The translations under genes and the position numbers were made by a program. From assembly GCF_018619185.1 (NCBI RefSeq), contig NZ_JAAXYC010000025.1:1-46674 (forward strand): DNA of 46,674 nucleotides, given 5' to 3'. Below the pieces are notes generated by a model, which was not told where the DNA came from, did not search any database, and saw nothing but the letters and a program-made list of their open reading frames with translations. The first letter of the stretch is position 1. Each line of letters begins with the position of its first letter. Source of the DNA: Streptomyces sp. McG3. GTDB lineage: Bacteria > Actinomycetota > Actinomycetes > Streptomycetales > Streptomycetaceae. Below, piece after piece: positions 34,577 to 43,192 of the stretch.

Positions 34577-34711
34577 ACACTTCTCGTTCCTGCTCCGTAT
34601 CTCCCGGTACTGCCCCCTGTCGGCATTACCGCCAAGTAGCCTGCACGGCCAGTCGGTTGGCGGTTGATCGACGCCTGTTCGACGCTGTCACGCCTCGGCC
34701 CGGGAGACACC

Positions 34712-35461
34712 TTGTTGCGACGCATCAACGGAACGGCCCTCATCATCGCGGCGCTGGTCGCCACACTCGGCGCGCTCGCCTTCCCCGTCTGGTCCTATGC
34801 GGACCGTTCGGGCACCGGCGAGGCCCGGCTCAACGCCTCCAGCGTCGCCACCCAGTGGGGGCCCCTGTCCGCGACCGACCGGGACTTCCTGGTCAAGGTG
34901 CGGCTCGCCGGGCTGTGGGAGCTGCCCGCCGGGCAGCAGGCGATCGAGCGGGCGCCCAGCGAGGCGACGAAGGCCGCCGGGGACCATCTGGTCGTCGGGC
35001 ACACGGACCTGGACCGGCGGGCCCGGGACGTGGCGGCGAAGCTCGGGGTCGAGCTGCCCAACCAGCCGACGGAGCAGCAGCAGGCGTGGCTCGCGGAGCT
35101 GACGGCGGCGAGCGGGGACGCGTACGAGCGGAAGTTCGCCAACATCCTGCGGGCCGCCCACGGCAAGGTCTTCGGCCTGATCGGCCAGGTCCGCCACACC
35201 ACCCGGAACACGCTGATCCGGCAGCTCGCGAGCGACGCCAACCAGACGGTGCTGGACCACATCACCATGCTGGAGGCCACCGGCTTCGTCGACTTCGACG
35301 CCCTGGCGCGGGAGGCGGCGGGCGGGTCGACGGCCGGCCCCTCGGGCCCGTCGATGCCCCGGGACGGGCAGGCGCCGCAGGTCCCGCTGCCGGTGACGCC
35401 GACCGGCGACCAGTCCTTCACCTCACGTCCGGTGCCGCCCACGATGATGCCGATGCCCTGA
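34712..35461 (+). CDS. DUF4142 secreted or membrane-anchored protein
   Basis: 249 residues from TTG 34712 (GGGAG five bases upstream; TTG 34715 also possible). An N-terminal membrane segment (ALIIAALVATLGALAFPVW) is followed by the ferritin-like helical DUF4142 domain: LSATDRDFLVKVRLAGLWELPAGQQA, DHLVVGHTDLDRRARDVAAKLGVELPN (cited in parts) and HTTRNTLIRQLASDANQTVLDHITMLE. The C-terminus is Pro-rich. Function unknown; it precedes the MNIO gene by 123 bases in the same direction. Confidence 0.88.
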   Translation: MLRRINGTALIIAALVATLGALAFPVWSYADRSGTGEARLNASSVATQWGPLSATDRDFLVKVRLAGLWELPAGQQAIERAPSEATKAAGDHLVVGHTDLDRRARDVAAKLGVELPNQPTEQQQAWLAELTAASGDAYERKFANILRAAHGKVFGLIGQVRHTTRNTLIRQLASDANQTVLDHITMLEATGFVDFDALAREAAGGSTAGPSGPSMPRDGQAPQVPLPVTPTGDQSFTSRPVPPTMMPMP

Positions 35462-35584
35462 CGAGGGCAAGGGCCCGGGAACCTCAAATCCAGCTCTGAA
35501 CGTCCCCCTGGTCGGGTTCATCGCCGCCTGACGGGGCCATGACCCCTGAACAGAACGAGGTGTACGGGGGACGGGGGAAACGCC

Positions 35585-36889
35585 ATGGAACTGGGCATCG
35601 GCATCGGCTGGCGGCCGGAGATCGCGGACGAGGTGGAGGCGCTGACGGGGATCGACTGGGTCGAGGCCGTCGCGGAGAACCTCTGCGACGGCCACCTCCC
35701 GGACTCCCTCGTACGGCTCCGGAAACGCGGCGTGCGCGTCGTACCGCACGGGGTGGCGCTCGGGCTCGGCGGCGCCGACCGCCCGGACCCCGTGCGCCTC
35801 GCCTCCCTCGCGGCGCGCGCCGAGCTGCTGGGGACGCCGCTGGTGACCGAGCACATCGCGTTCGTACGGGCCGGGGGGCCGCTGACCGCCTCACCGAGGC
35901 TGGAGGCGGGGCACCTGCTGCCGGTGCCGCGCACCTGGGACGCGCTGGACGTGCTGTGCGAGAACGTGCGGATCGCGCAGGACTCGCTGCCGGTGCCCCT
36001 CGCCCTGGAGAACATCGCGGCGCTGATCACCTGGCCGGGCGAGGAGCTGACCGAGGGGCAGTTCCTCGCGGAGCTGGTCGAGCGGACCGGGGTGCGGCTG
36101 CTGATCGACGTGGCGAACCTGCACACCAACCACGTCAACCTCGGCCAGGATCCGGCGAAGGCGCTGGACGAACTGCCGGTGGAGGCCATCGCGTACGTCC
36201 ATGTGGCGGGCGGGGTCGAGAGGAACGGCGTCTGGCACGACACGCACGCCCACCCGGTGACCGCTCCGGTCCTTCAGGTGCTGGCCGAGCTGCGCTCCCG
36301 GGTCGACCCCCCGGGCGTGCTGCTGGAGCGCGACGACGCCTTCCCGCCGGCCGGGGAACTGGCGGGCGAACTGGACGCCATCCGGGCGACGCTGCGGAAG
36401 GCGGCCCCCCCGGCTCCGGCCGAGGGTCCGCGCCCCGCCGTACGGAGCGAGGGCCCTCCGCCCGCCGCCCCCGTGCCGGCCGGGACCCGCGACCGTACCG
36501 CCGTCGCGCAGACCGCGCTGCTCTCCGCGCTGGTGGCGGGAACCCCGGCCCCCGAGGGCTTCGACCACCGGCGGCTGCGGGTGCAGAGCCGGGCGCTGGC
36601 CGCCAAGCGCGCGGACGTCGTCGCCAAGGTGGCGCCGGAGCTGCCGGAGATCCTCGGCGACGGCTACCGCGCCGCTTTCCTCGCGTACGCCGGGGGCCGC
36701 CCGATGTCCGGCGGGTACCGGCGCGACGCCCTGGACTTCGCCGAGCACGTGCTCGTCGCGGGCGGGCCCGCCGACCCGGCGGCGCGACGCCGGCTGACGT
36801 ACTGGTGGCAGGACCGGTCGGGCGCCCGGCCGCCGCGTCGTGGCACCCGTCTGGTCCGGGCGGCCCGTGCCGCCCTCGTGGGGAAGTGA
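35585..36889 (+). CDS. DUF692 multinuclear non-heme iron oxidase (MNIO) fused to a C-terminal helical domain
   Basis: 434 residues from ATG 35585 (GGGGGAAACGCC upstream). Residues 1-275 are the DUF692 TIM barrel with the iron-ligand set visible: His55 (VVPHGV), Glu89-His90 (TEHIAF), Glu142-Asn143 (LENIA), Asp175, Asn178, His180 and His183 ([11 protein letters not shown]), His206 (YVHVAGG), Asp219, His221 and His223 (HDTHAHP), Glu248 (LLERDD). MNIO enzymes (MbnB, TglH, BufB-type) use iron and O2 to rearrange Cys residues in peptides. An Ala/Pro linker leads to a helical domain, about 301-415, resembling the SCO6045-type C-terminus and perhaps serving substrate recognition. The next gene starts five bases after the stop and encodes a Cys-rich-tailed membrane protein. 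Confidence 0.93.
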   Translation: MELGIGIGWRPEIADEVEALTGIDWVEAVAENLCDGHLPDSLVRLRKRGVRVVPHGVALGLGGADRPDPVRLASLAARAELLGTPLVTEHIAFVRAGGPLTASPRLEAGHLLPVPRTWDALDVLCENVRIAQDSLPVPLALENIAALITWPGEELTEGQFLAELVERTGVRLLIDVANLHTNHVNLGQDPAKALDELPVEAIAYVHVAGGVERNGVWHDTHAHPVTAPVLQVLAELRSRVDPPGVLLERDDAFPPAGELAGELDAIRATLRKAAPPAPAEGPRPAVRSEGPPPAAPVPAGTRDRTAVAQTALLSALVAGTPAPEGFDHRRLRVQSRALAAKRADVVAKVAPELPEILGDGYRAAFLAYAGGRPMSGGYRRDALDFAEHVLVAGGPADPAARRRLTYWWQDRSGARPPRRGTRLVRAARAALVGK

Positions 36890-36894
36890 CCGCC

Positions 36895-37962
36895 ATGAAC
36901 CTCCTCGCGCTGCTGGCAACCCTCGCGGTCGTCGTCTCCACCGTGCTCCTCATCACGAGATCGGCCGTCTCCCGGTCCCGCATCCCGTCGGCCGGCCGTT
37001 TCCCCGCCGTCCACGACGTCTACGAGGCGGCCTTCCTGACCGGCGGTCCGGCCGGGGTCGCGAACACCGCACTCACCGCCCTGCACACGGACGGCCGGGT
37101 GCTCATCGGCGGGCCCGGCATCATCTCCGTACGGCATCCGATGGCGAACGACCCGGTGGAACGCGCCGTGTTCCAGGAGCTCTCCACCGCTCCGAGCGGC
37201 GCCCTGCACCTGGTGCGGGACGCGGTGATGCGCCACCCGGCCGTGCAGGAGATCGGTGACGGGCTGGCGCAGCGGGGCCTGCTGGTTCCGCCCGGCGAGG
37301 GCCGCCCCGTACGACGTTGGGGGCTGATCCAGGGAGTGAGCTGCTTCGTCGCACTCCCGCTGTCGATCGTCCTCACCGTCCTCCAGTACGTGACGACGGA
37401 CGTGAGCCTGAGCATGCCGGTCCCGTTCGTCCTGAAGGTGCTGCCCGCGATCCTGCTCGGCGGGATCAGCGGGCTCGTCGTCGCCTCGGCCGCGGCCAAG
37501 CGGATCACCGGAGCGGGCCGCCGGGCCGCCCAGGCGTGCCGGGCCGCCCCGGTCCACCCGGAGACCCCGGCCCACCTGGTCGCCACGCGGGGGCTGCGCG
37601 CGCTCCCGGACCGGGCGCTGTGGGAGCAACTGGTCGCGGCGAGCCGCCTGAGCGCGTCGGCGAGGCGGACACGGTCCGGCTTCGCGGGGAGCGGGCGGCC
37701 CGGGTACGCGGGGAGTACGGCAGGGGCGTCGGCCTTCGCGGTGGCGACGGTCTGGTGCGCCGCCTCCAGTCCCGGCGGCTCCAGTTGCGGAGGGTCCAGC
37801 GGAGGCGGTTCCGGATCGAGCTGTGGGGGCGGCTCCGGATGTTCCTCGGGGTCCGGCTGCGGGGGCGGCGGCGGTTCGAGCTGCGGGGGCTCCGGCTCGG
37901 GAGGCTCCAGTTGCGGCGGCAGCTCGGGCGGATCGAGCTGCGGCGGGGGCGGCGGCTCCTGA
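36895..37962 (+). CDS. TIGR04222-type membrane protein with Cys/Gly/Ser tail, candidate MNIO substrate
   Basis: 355 residues from ATG 36895, behind GGGGAAG. Membrane segments: about 1-20 (LLALLATLAVVVSTVLLI), 144-165 (LIQGVSCFVALPLSIVL) and 177-200 (FVLKVLPAILLGGISGLVV). The soluble part between (VYEAAFLTGGPAGVANTAL, DGRVLIGG) and the later LVATRGLRALPDRALWEQL fit the TIGR04222 domain. Residues 291-355 are almost only Gly, Ser and Cys, with Cys at 298, 310, 316, 322, 330, 340 and 349, mostly as SSCGG. Five bases from the MNIO gene and in the same direction, it is likely co-translated. The tail is a plausible substrate of the enzyme; modification is inference. Confidence 0.85.
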   Translation: MNLLALLATLAVVVSTVLLITRSAVSRSRIPSAGRFPAVHDVYEAAFLTGGPAGVANTALTALHTDGRVLIGGPGIISVRHPMANDPVERAVFQELSTAPSGALHLVRDAVMRHPAVQEIGDGLAQRGLLVPPGEGRPVRRWGLIQGVSCFVALPLSIVLTVLQYVTTDVSLSMPVPFVLKVLPAILLGGISGLVVASAAAKRITGAGRRAAQACRAAPVHPETPAHLVATRGLRALPDRALWEQLVAASRLSASARRTRSGFAGSGRPGYAGSTAGASAFAVATVWCAASSPGGSSCGGSSGGGSGSSCGGGSGCSSGSGCGGGGGSSCGGSGSGGSSCGGSSGGSSCGGGGGS

Positions 37963-38090
37963 ACCGGGCCCTTTACCGGCGGGGCTGACCGCCCATCAGG
38001 GTCACGATCACGGACATGCTCGGGCGGTGCTGGACATCACGTCCCGCCCGCCGGACCATCCCTCTCCGCATCCGCAGAGAGGCACCGCGC

Positions 38091-39653
38091 GTGAGAACTG
38101 CTGCGCTGTACACATCGATCGGCTCCCTGGTCCTGTCCGCCCTGGCCGTCGCTCCCGCCGGGGCCCGTGAGGGCCGGGGCTCCGCCGAGGCCCGGGGCAC
38201 CGCGATCGCCGCCGCCCGCGCCACGGCCGCCGGGATCGATTTCGTCTCCTGCCCGGAGAAGGAGATGCTCCCGGACTCCCTGAAGTGCGGCACGGTGAAG
38301 GTGCCCCTCGACTACGCCGAACCGGACGGGAGACAGCTCGAACTGACGGTCAGCCGCACCGGGGCCACCGGCCCGCCCGAAAGCCGGCAGGGCGCGTTCG
38401 TCTACAACCCGGGCGGGCCCGGCGCCTCCAGCATCACCTTCCCGATGGCCGGGGAGCTGCCGGAGTGGAAGGAGATCGCCGAGGCGTACGACCTGGTCGG
38501 CTACGCCCCGCGCGGGGTGAACGGCTCCTCCGCCCCGCTGACCTGCCAGGACCCGGCGGCGTACACGAAGGGCCCGACCGACGCGCCGACGCATCCGACG
38601 CGGGAGTACAAGGAGCGGCGCGTCGCCCGGGCGAAGGCGTACGCGGAGGGCTGCGCGCTCCGCGCGGGCGAGACGCTGCGGCACTACACGTCGCTGAACA
38701 ACGCCCGTGACCTGGACGTCCTGCGGGCCGCGCTCGGCGAGGAGCGGCTGACCTTCATGGGGGCGTCCTACGGGACGTACTTCGGCGCGCTGTACGCGAC
38801 GCTGTTCCCCTCCCACGTACGGCGCATGGTCTTCGACTCGGTGGTCGACCCGGACCCGGAGCAGATCTGGTACCGCTCCAACATGGGCCAGTCGCTGGCC
38901 TTCGAGGCGCGCTGGGAGGACTTCCGCCGCTGGGTGGCCAAGCACGACGACGTCTACCACCTGGGGGACACACCCGAGTCGGTGCAGCGGCACTACGACG
39001 AGGTGCGCGCCGAGCTGGCGGAGAAGCCCGCGGGCGGGAAGGTCGGGCCGGGGCAGCTGCACTCGGCCTTCCTGGGGGCCGGTTACTACGACGACTACTG
39101 GGCGATGCGGGCGACGGCGCTCTCGGAGTACGTCCGAGGCAACCCGGAGCCGCTGGTCGCGCAGGCCTCCCCGCGCACGGTGGCGGCGAAGGACAACGAG
39201 AACGCCCAGGCGGTGTACACGGCCGTCGAGTGCAACGACGCGCCCTGGCCCGAGGACTTCGAGGTGTGGGACCGCGACCACACGGACCTGGCGCGCGTCG
39301 CGCCGTTCGAGACCTGGGACAACGCCTTCGCCAACCTGCCGTGCGCCTTCTGGCCCGCGCCCCGGCAGCGGCCGCTGGAGGTCGGGACACGGTGGGGCGA
39401 GCTGCCGCCGGTGCTGATCCTGGCGGCGGAGCGGGACGCGGCGACCCCGTACAAGGGGGCGCTGGAGCTGCGCAAGCGGCTGCCCGGGTCGTCGCTGGTG
39501 ACCGAGCGGGACGCCGGGACGCATGGCATCGGCGGGGCCGGGAACACCTGCGTCGACGACCATCTGCGCCGGTATCTGCTGACCGGTGAGGTGCCGGGGC
39601 GGGGTGCGGACTGTGCCGCGCACCCGGAGCCGAACCCGGTGTCGCTGGACTGA
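38091..39653 (+). CDS. Secreted alpha/beta hydrolase (SlpD/tripeptidyl aminopeptidase-like)
   Basis: 520 residues from GTG 38091, behind AGAGAGG. A signal peptide (TSIGSLVLSALAVAPAGAR) is followed by the peptidase-type hydrolase: LKCGTVKVPLDYAEPDG, FVYNPGGPGASS (oxyanion region), nucleophile Ser in FMGASYGTYFGALYA, Asp in LAAERDAATPY, His in DAGTHGIGGAGN, and the C-terminal CVDDHLRRYLLTGEVP block. These match Streptomyces secreted tripeptidyl/prolyl aminopeptidases. GRGADCAAHPEPNP near the end repeats in the downstream DNA. Confidence 0.93.
   Translation: MRTAALYTSIGSLVLSALAVAPAGAREGRGSAEARGTAIAAARATAAGIDFVSCPEKEMLPDSLKCGTVKVPLDYAEPDGRQLELTVSRTGATGPPESRQGAFVYNPGGPGASSITFPMAGELPEWKEIAEAYDLVGYAPRGVNGSSAPLTCQDPAAYTKGPTDAPTHPTREYKERRVARAKAYAEGCALRAGETLRHYTSLNNARDLDVLRAALGEERLTFMGASYGTYFGALYATLFPSHVRRMVFDSVVDPDPEQIWYRSNMGQSLAFEARWEDFRRWVAKHDDVYHLGDTPESVQRHYDEVRAELAEKPAGGKVGPGQLHSAFLGAGYYDDYWAMRATALSEYVRGNPEPLVAQASPRTVAAKDNENAQAVYTAVECNDAPWPEDFEVWDRDHTDLARVAPFETWDNAFANLPCAFWPAPRQRPLEVGTRWGELPPVLILAAERDAATPYKGALELRKRLPGSSLVTERDAGTHGIGGAGNTCVDDHLRRYLLTGEVPGRGADCAAHPEPNPVSLD
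39629..39649. repeat. 21-bp direct repeat, copy 1
   Basis: This 21-mer covers the last codons of the hydrolase gene. An exact copy lies at 39711-39731, after the terminator hairpin. In copy 2 the sequence is noncoding. Confidence 0.85.
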
Positions 39654-39672
39654 CGCGGAGCGCGTACGGAGC

Positions 39673-39707
39673 GGGGGCCGCCGCACCATCACGGTGCGAC
39701 GGCCCCC
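39673..39707 (+). terminator. Terminator of the secreted hydrolase gene
   Basis: GGGGGCCG plus CGCACC pair with GGTGCG plus CGGCCCCC across one internal mismatch and a 5-base loop (ATCAC). It starts 20 bases after the stop and lies between the two 21-bp direct repeats. Confidence 0.8.
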
Positions 39708-39710
39708 GAA

Positions 39711-39731
39711 GCCGAACCCGGTGTCGCTGGA
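39711..39731. repeat. 21-bp direct repeat, copy 2
   Basis: This is an exact copy of 39629-39649, now noncoding, downstream of the terminator. It looks like a leftover from a small tandem duplication or from a longer ancestral gene end. Confidence 0.85.
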
Positions 39732-39806
39732 GGAGCGGACGGCACGATCGGTGCCCGGTGCCCGCCCTTCTGATCTTCCGGGTTGGGGTGGTGCGGGACT
39801 CGCTGG

Positions 39807-40535
39807 TTATGCGAGCCCGGCCACCAGGTCGGTGACGCTCTTCCTGCGGCCCGTGTAGAACGGGACCTCCTCGCGCACGTGGAGACGTGCCTCGGAGGCG
39901 CGCAGGTGACGCATCAGGTCGACGATGCGGTACAGCTCGTCCGCCTCGAAGGCCAGGACCCACTCGTAGTCGCCCAGCGAGAACGAGGCGACGGTGTTGG
40001 CGCGGACGTCCGGGTAGCCCCGGGCCATCTTGCCGTGGTCCGCGAGCATGCGGCGGCGGTCCTCGTCGGGCAGCAGGTACCAGTCGTAGGACCGGACGAA
40101 GGGGTAGACGCTGATGTAGTCGCGCGGCGTCTCGTCGGCGAGGAACGCCGGGACGTGGGACTTGTTGAACTCGGCCGGGCGGTGCAGCGCCATGTTCGAC
40201 CAGACCGGGTCGAGGGCACGGCCGAGCCTGGTGCGCCGGAAGAGGTTGTACGCCTCCTGGAGCTCGTCCGAGGTCTCGGCGTGCCACCAGATCATGAGGT
40301 CGGCGTCGGCCCGCAGCCCGGAGACGTCGTAGGTGCCCCGGACGGTGATGTCCTTGGCCGCGAGCTGGTCGAACAGCTCCTGGACCTCGTCGGCGTACCC
40401 CGCGCGGTCCAGCGGGAGCACGTCGCGCAGTTTGAAGACCGACCACAGGGTGTAGCGGATGACCTCGTTGAGGTCCTTGGCCTTCTTGCCGGCGTTCGGA
40501 CTCTTGCTTGATGTCACAGTCTCAGGAGCACTCAT
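39807..40535 (-). CDS. hemQ: Coproheme decarboxylase HemQ (ChdC, chlorite-dismutase family)
   Basis: This encodes 242 residues from ATG 40535, four bases after hemG's stop. The family signature is clear: [42 protein letters not shown] (cited in part), catalytic Tyr144 in [12 protein letters not shown], and the proximal heme His167 in [11 protein letters not shown]. The last step of the coproporphyrin-dependent heme route, it decarboxylates coproheme to heme b in Gram-positive bacteria. It forms an operon with hemG. Confidence 0.96.
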   Translation of the reverse strand: MSAPETVTSSKSPNAGKKAKDLNEVIRYTLWSVFKLRDVLPLDRAGYADEVQELFDQLAAKDITVRGTYDVSGLRADADLMIWWHAETSDELQEAYNLFRRTRLGRALDPVWSNMALHRPAEFNKSHVPAFLADETPRDYISVYPFVRSYDWYLLPDEDRRRMLADHGKMARGYPDVRANTVASFSLGDYEWVLAFEADELYRIVDLMRHLRASEARLHVREEVPFYTGRRKSVTDLVAGLA

Positions 40536-40539
40536 ACGG

Positions 40540-42015
40540 CTATTGTCCCGCCTCGCTCCCCGTGCCCCGAACCAGGGTCGACGTGGCGATGATCTCTCCG
40601 GTGATCTCCCGCGCGATCTCGTCGGCCGCCCGGCGCCCGCTCGCGATGCAGGCGGGGATGCCGACCCCGTCGTAGACCGCGCCGCAGACCCGCAGCGCGG
40701 GGAGCCCCGCGACCTCGTCGCGGATCCGGGCGACCCGGGCGAGGTGGCCCACCGGGTACTGCGGCAGGCCGCCGATCCAGCGGGTGACCTCGGTGTCCAC
40801 GGGCCGGGCGGTGAGCCCGGTGGCCGCGGCGAGGTCGCGCAGGGAGACGGCGACGAGCTCCTCGTCCTCGCGGTGCAGATGGTCCTCCTCGCCGTACCGG
40901 CCGACGGAGGTGCGGAGCACGAACAGGCCGGGGGCGCTGTCCGCGACCCACTGCCATTTGTTGCTGGAGAACGTGGACGCCTTGATCGTGTGCCCGTCGA
41001 CCGGCGGCACGAGGAAGCCGGAGCGGCCGCGCAGGGCCTCGTACGCCTCGATGTCGGCCCGCCGGAAAGCGAGGGTGACCAGGGCCATCGAGGCGTACTC
41101 GACGCCGGACAGCTCGGCGGACGCGGCCGGGCACTCGGCGGCCAGCAGGGTGCCGGCGGACCAGGCGGGGGTGGCCAGGACGATGCCGTCGGCGGCGATC
41201 GTCCGGGTGTCGGTGCGGACGGCCCAGCCCGGCTCCGTACGGGTCAGGCCGAGGACGGGGGTGCGGTCGAGGATCTCCCCGCCACCGGCCCGTACGGCGT
41301 CGGCGACGGCTGCCGGGAGGGTGCCGATGCCGCCCTCGATGCCCTGGAAGACGGGTCCCGTCTGCTGCTTGGCGGCGGCCCGCTCCTGGATGCGGCGTAC
41401 GCCCTCCAGCAGTGGCCCGCCCTCCTTCACCGCCTCGAAGAGCTGGGGCACGGCGGCGCGCATCGAGATCCGGTAGGCGTCGCCGGCGTAGACCCCGCCG
41501 AGGAGGGGCTCCACCAGCCGGTCCACGACCTCGCGGCCGAGCCGGTCGGCGACGTACGCGCCGACCGCGACGTCGTCGCCGACGGGGGTCGGGGTCAGGT
41601 CGCGCTCCTCGGCGATCCGGGCCAGCCCCTCGGGGGACAGCACCTCGCCGAGCACCGCCGGGTCGCCGGGGACGCCCATGACGTGTCCCTTGGGCATGGG
41701 GCGCAGCGCGTCGCGCGTCCACAGCGAGGCGGTGGCGGTGGCGGGCGGCTGGAGGCGGTCGGCGAGGCCCACCTCGCGGGCGAGGGCGACCGCCTCGGGG
41801 CGCCGGGCGAGCATCGACTCGGCCCCCAGGTCGACCTGGACGCCCGCGACCTCGCCGGTCATGAGCTTGCCGCCGAGCCGGTCCGTCGCCTCCAGGAGGG
41901 TGACCCGCAGTCCGGTGCCGACCAGGTGATGGGCGGCCGCCAGGCCGGCGATGCCGCCGCCGATGACGACGACGTGACCCCGGGGCGTTTCCGCACGCTG
42001 TTGAGAACGCTGCAT
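40540..42015 (-). CDS. hemG: Coproporphyrinogen/protoporphyrinogen oxidase HemG/HemY (CgoX)
   Basis: This encodes 491 residues from ATG 42015. The FAD-binding start [17 protein letters not shown] (about 15-31), [21 protein letters not shown], the [14 protein letters not shown] block and the C-terminal [19 protein letters not shown] match HemY-type oxidases. It oxidises coproporphyrinogen III to coproporphyrin III in the cytoplasm with oxygen. The hemG-hemQ pair supplies two consecutive enzymatic steps either side of iron insertion, while hemE lies further along. Confidence 0.95.
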   Translation of the reverse strand: MQRSQQRAETPRGHVVVIGGGIAGLAAAHHLVGTGLRVTLLEATDRLGGKLMTGEVAGVQVDLGAESMLARRPEAVALAREVGLADRLQPPATATASLWTRDALRPMPKGHVMGVPGDPAVLGEVLSPEGLARIAEERDLTPTPVGDDVAVGAYVADRLGREVVDRLVEPLLGGVYAGDAYRISMRAAVPQLFEAVKEGGPLLEGVRRIQERAAAKQQTGPVFQGIEGGIGTLPAAVADAVRAGGGEILDRTPVLGLTRTEPGWAVRTDTRTIAADGIVLATPAWSAGTLLAAECPAASAELSGVEYASMALVTLAFRRADIEAYEALRGRSGFLVPPVDGHTIKASTFSSNKWQWVADSAPGLFVLRTSVGRYGEEDHLHREDEELVAVSLRDLAAATGLTARPVDTEVTRWIGGLPQYPVGHLARVARIRDEVAGLPALRVCGAVYDGVGIPACIASGRRAADEIAREITGEIIATSTLVRGTGSEAGQ

Positions 42016-42141
42016 GGGTCCACTCTCTCAAACCCGTACCGCGTCCTGACCGTGACCACTTCGAAACCGCCCACCGGCAACCGGTCCCGGGGCGGCCACG
42101 TCGAACCGGCACCATCAACCACCGTCCTGGGGGGACCCGTT

Positions 42142-43125
42142 ATGGAATGGAACAGCAGAGGCGATCGATCCTCGGCCCGCGGGCGAGCCGCGCTCGTGGC
42201 CGGGGTGTTCGGTCTCCTGCTCGCCGTCGGCGGCTGCGGGGCGTCGAGCGACGCGTCGGGCGGCAACGCGAAGGCGGCGGACAGCAAGTACGCGCCGCCC
42301 GGGGAGAGGGCGGGGGCCGGAGAGGACGCCGACGGGGCCGCGTCGGCGGCCGAGGATCGGGCGGACGGGAAACCGTCCGGGGCGAAGGCGGCGCCGAAGC
42401 CGGGGGCGGCGGCCACCCACGTCATCCGTACGGCCACGCTCTCCGTCGAGGTGAGGAGCGTGCCGAAGGCGGTCGCCGCCGCGCGCGCCGCCACGGAGGG
42501 CGCGGGCGGCCTCGTGGCGACGGAGAACACCGAGCGGCTCGACGACACCTACGAGACCTCGCACCTGGTGCTGCGGGTGCCGCAGGACCGCTTCCAGGAG
42601 GTGCTGCGGGAGCTGGCCGGTTCCGGGAAGCTCCTGTCGCGCACCTCGAACGCGAAGGACGTCACCGACGAGGTGGTCGACGTGGACAGCCGGATCGCCA
42701 CGCAGCGCGCGAGCGTGGCCCGGGTGCGGGAGCTGATGGACCGGGCGGAGAAGATCAGCGACGTGGTCGCCCTGGAGGGCGAGCTGAGCAGCCGTCAGTC
42801 CGACCTGGAGTCGCTGCTCGCCCAGCAGTCGAGCCTGAAGGACCGCACCTCGCTGGCGACGATCACCCTGGACCTGACGCCGCCGGACGCCCCGGACGAC
42901 GACGGGCGGGAGGAGGACACCGGGTTCCTGGACGCGCTGGGCGGCGGCTGGGACGCGTTCGTGACGATGCTGCGGTGGATCGCGGTGGCGTTCGGGGCCG
43001 CGTTCCCGTTCCTGCTCACCGCCGCTCTGGCGCTGCTGGTCTGGCGGGTGCTGCGGGCCCGGCGGGCGGCCCGCAGGGCCCCGGCGGCGCCCCGGCCGGA
43101 GCCGGAGGGCACTCCCGCCCCCTGA
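42142..43125 (+). CDS. DUF4349 lipoprotein with C-terminal membrane anchor
   Basis: 327 residues from ATG 42142, behind GGGGGGA. A lipoprotein signal with lipobox VGGC (about Cys33) and an Ala/Gly-rich linker precede the DUF4349 region (about 90-260): VIRTATLSVEVRSVP, HLVLRVPQDRFQEVLREL (cited in parts), DVTDEVVDVDSRIATQRASVARVRELMDRAEKISDV, and a coiled coil ELSSRQSDLESLLAQQS. A membrane segment (FPFLLTAALALLVWRVL, about 292-308) is followed by an Arg/Pro tail. Its role at the envelope is unknown. Confidence 0.9.
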   Translation: MEWNSRGDRSSARGRAALVAGVFGLLLAVGGCGASSDASGGNAKAADSKYAPPGERAGAGEDADGAASAAEDRADGKPSGAKAAPKPGAAATHVIRTATLSVEVRSVPKAVAAARAATEGAGGLVATENTERLDDTYETSHLVLRVPQDRFQEVLRELAGSGKLLSRTSNAKDVTDEVVDVDSRIATQRASVARVRELMDRAEKISDVVALEGELSSRQSDLESLLAQQSSLKDRTSLATITLDLTPPDAPDDDGREEDTGFLDALGGGWDAFVTMLRWIAVAFGAAFPFLLTAALALLVWRVLRARRAARRAPAAPRPEPEGTPAP

Positions 43126-43192
43126 CCGCCGTAGCGTGGGGCTCCGACGTGGTGATGCGCCAGGCAGGCGCATCGGCGAAAGGGGACCCGGC

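Noticed and set aside
37765..37962. Low-complexity tail as a frameshift artefact
   Set aside because: The tail stays in frame with the membrane domain, the cysteines are regularly spaced, and the stop fits the gene end.
38037..39692. 551-residue minus-strand frame
   Set aside because: It is antisense to the alpha/beta hydrolase, whose catalytic triad is intact; composition is Arg/Gly-rich noise.
40459..42141. Long N-terminal extension of the DUF4349 frame upstream of 42142
   Set aside because: It runs antisense through hemG and is only open because of GC-rich codon bias. The real start has a ribosome binding site and lipoprotein signal.
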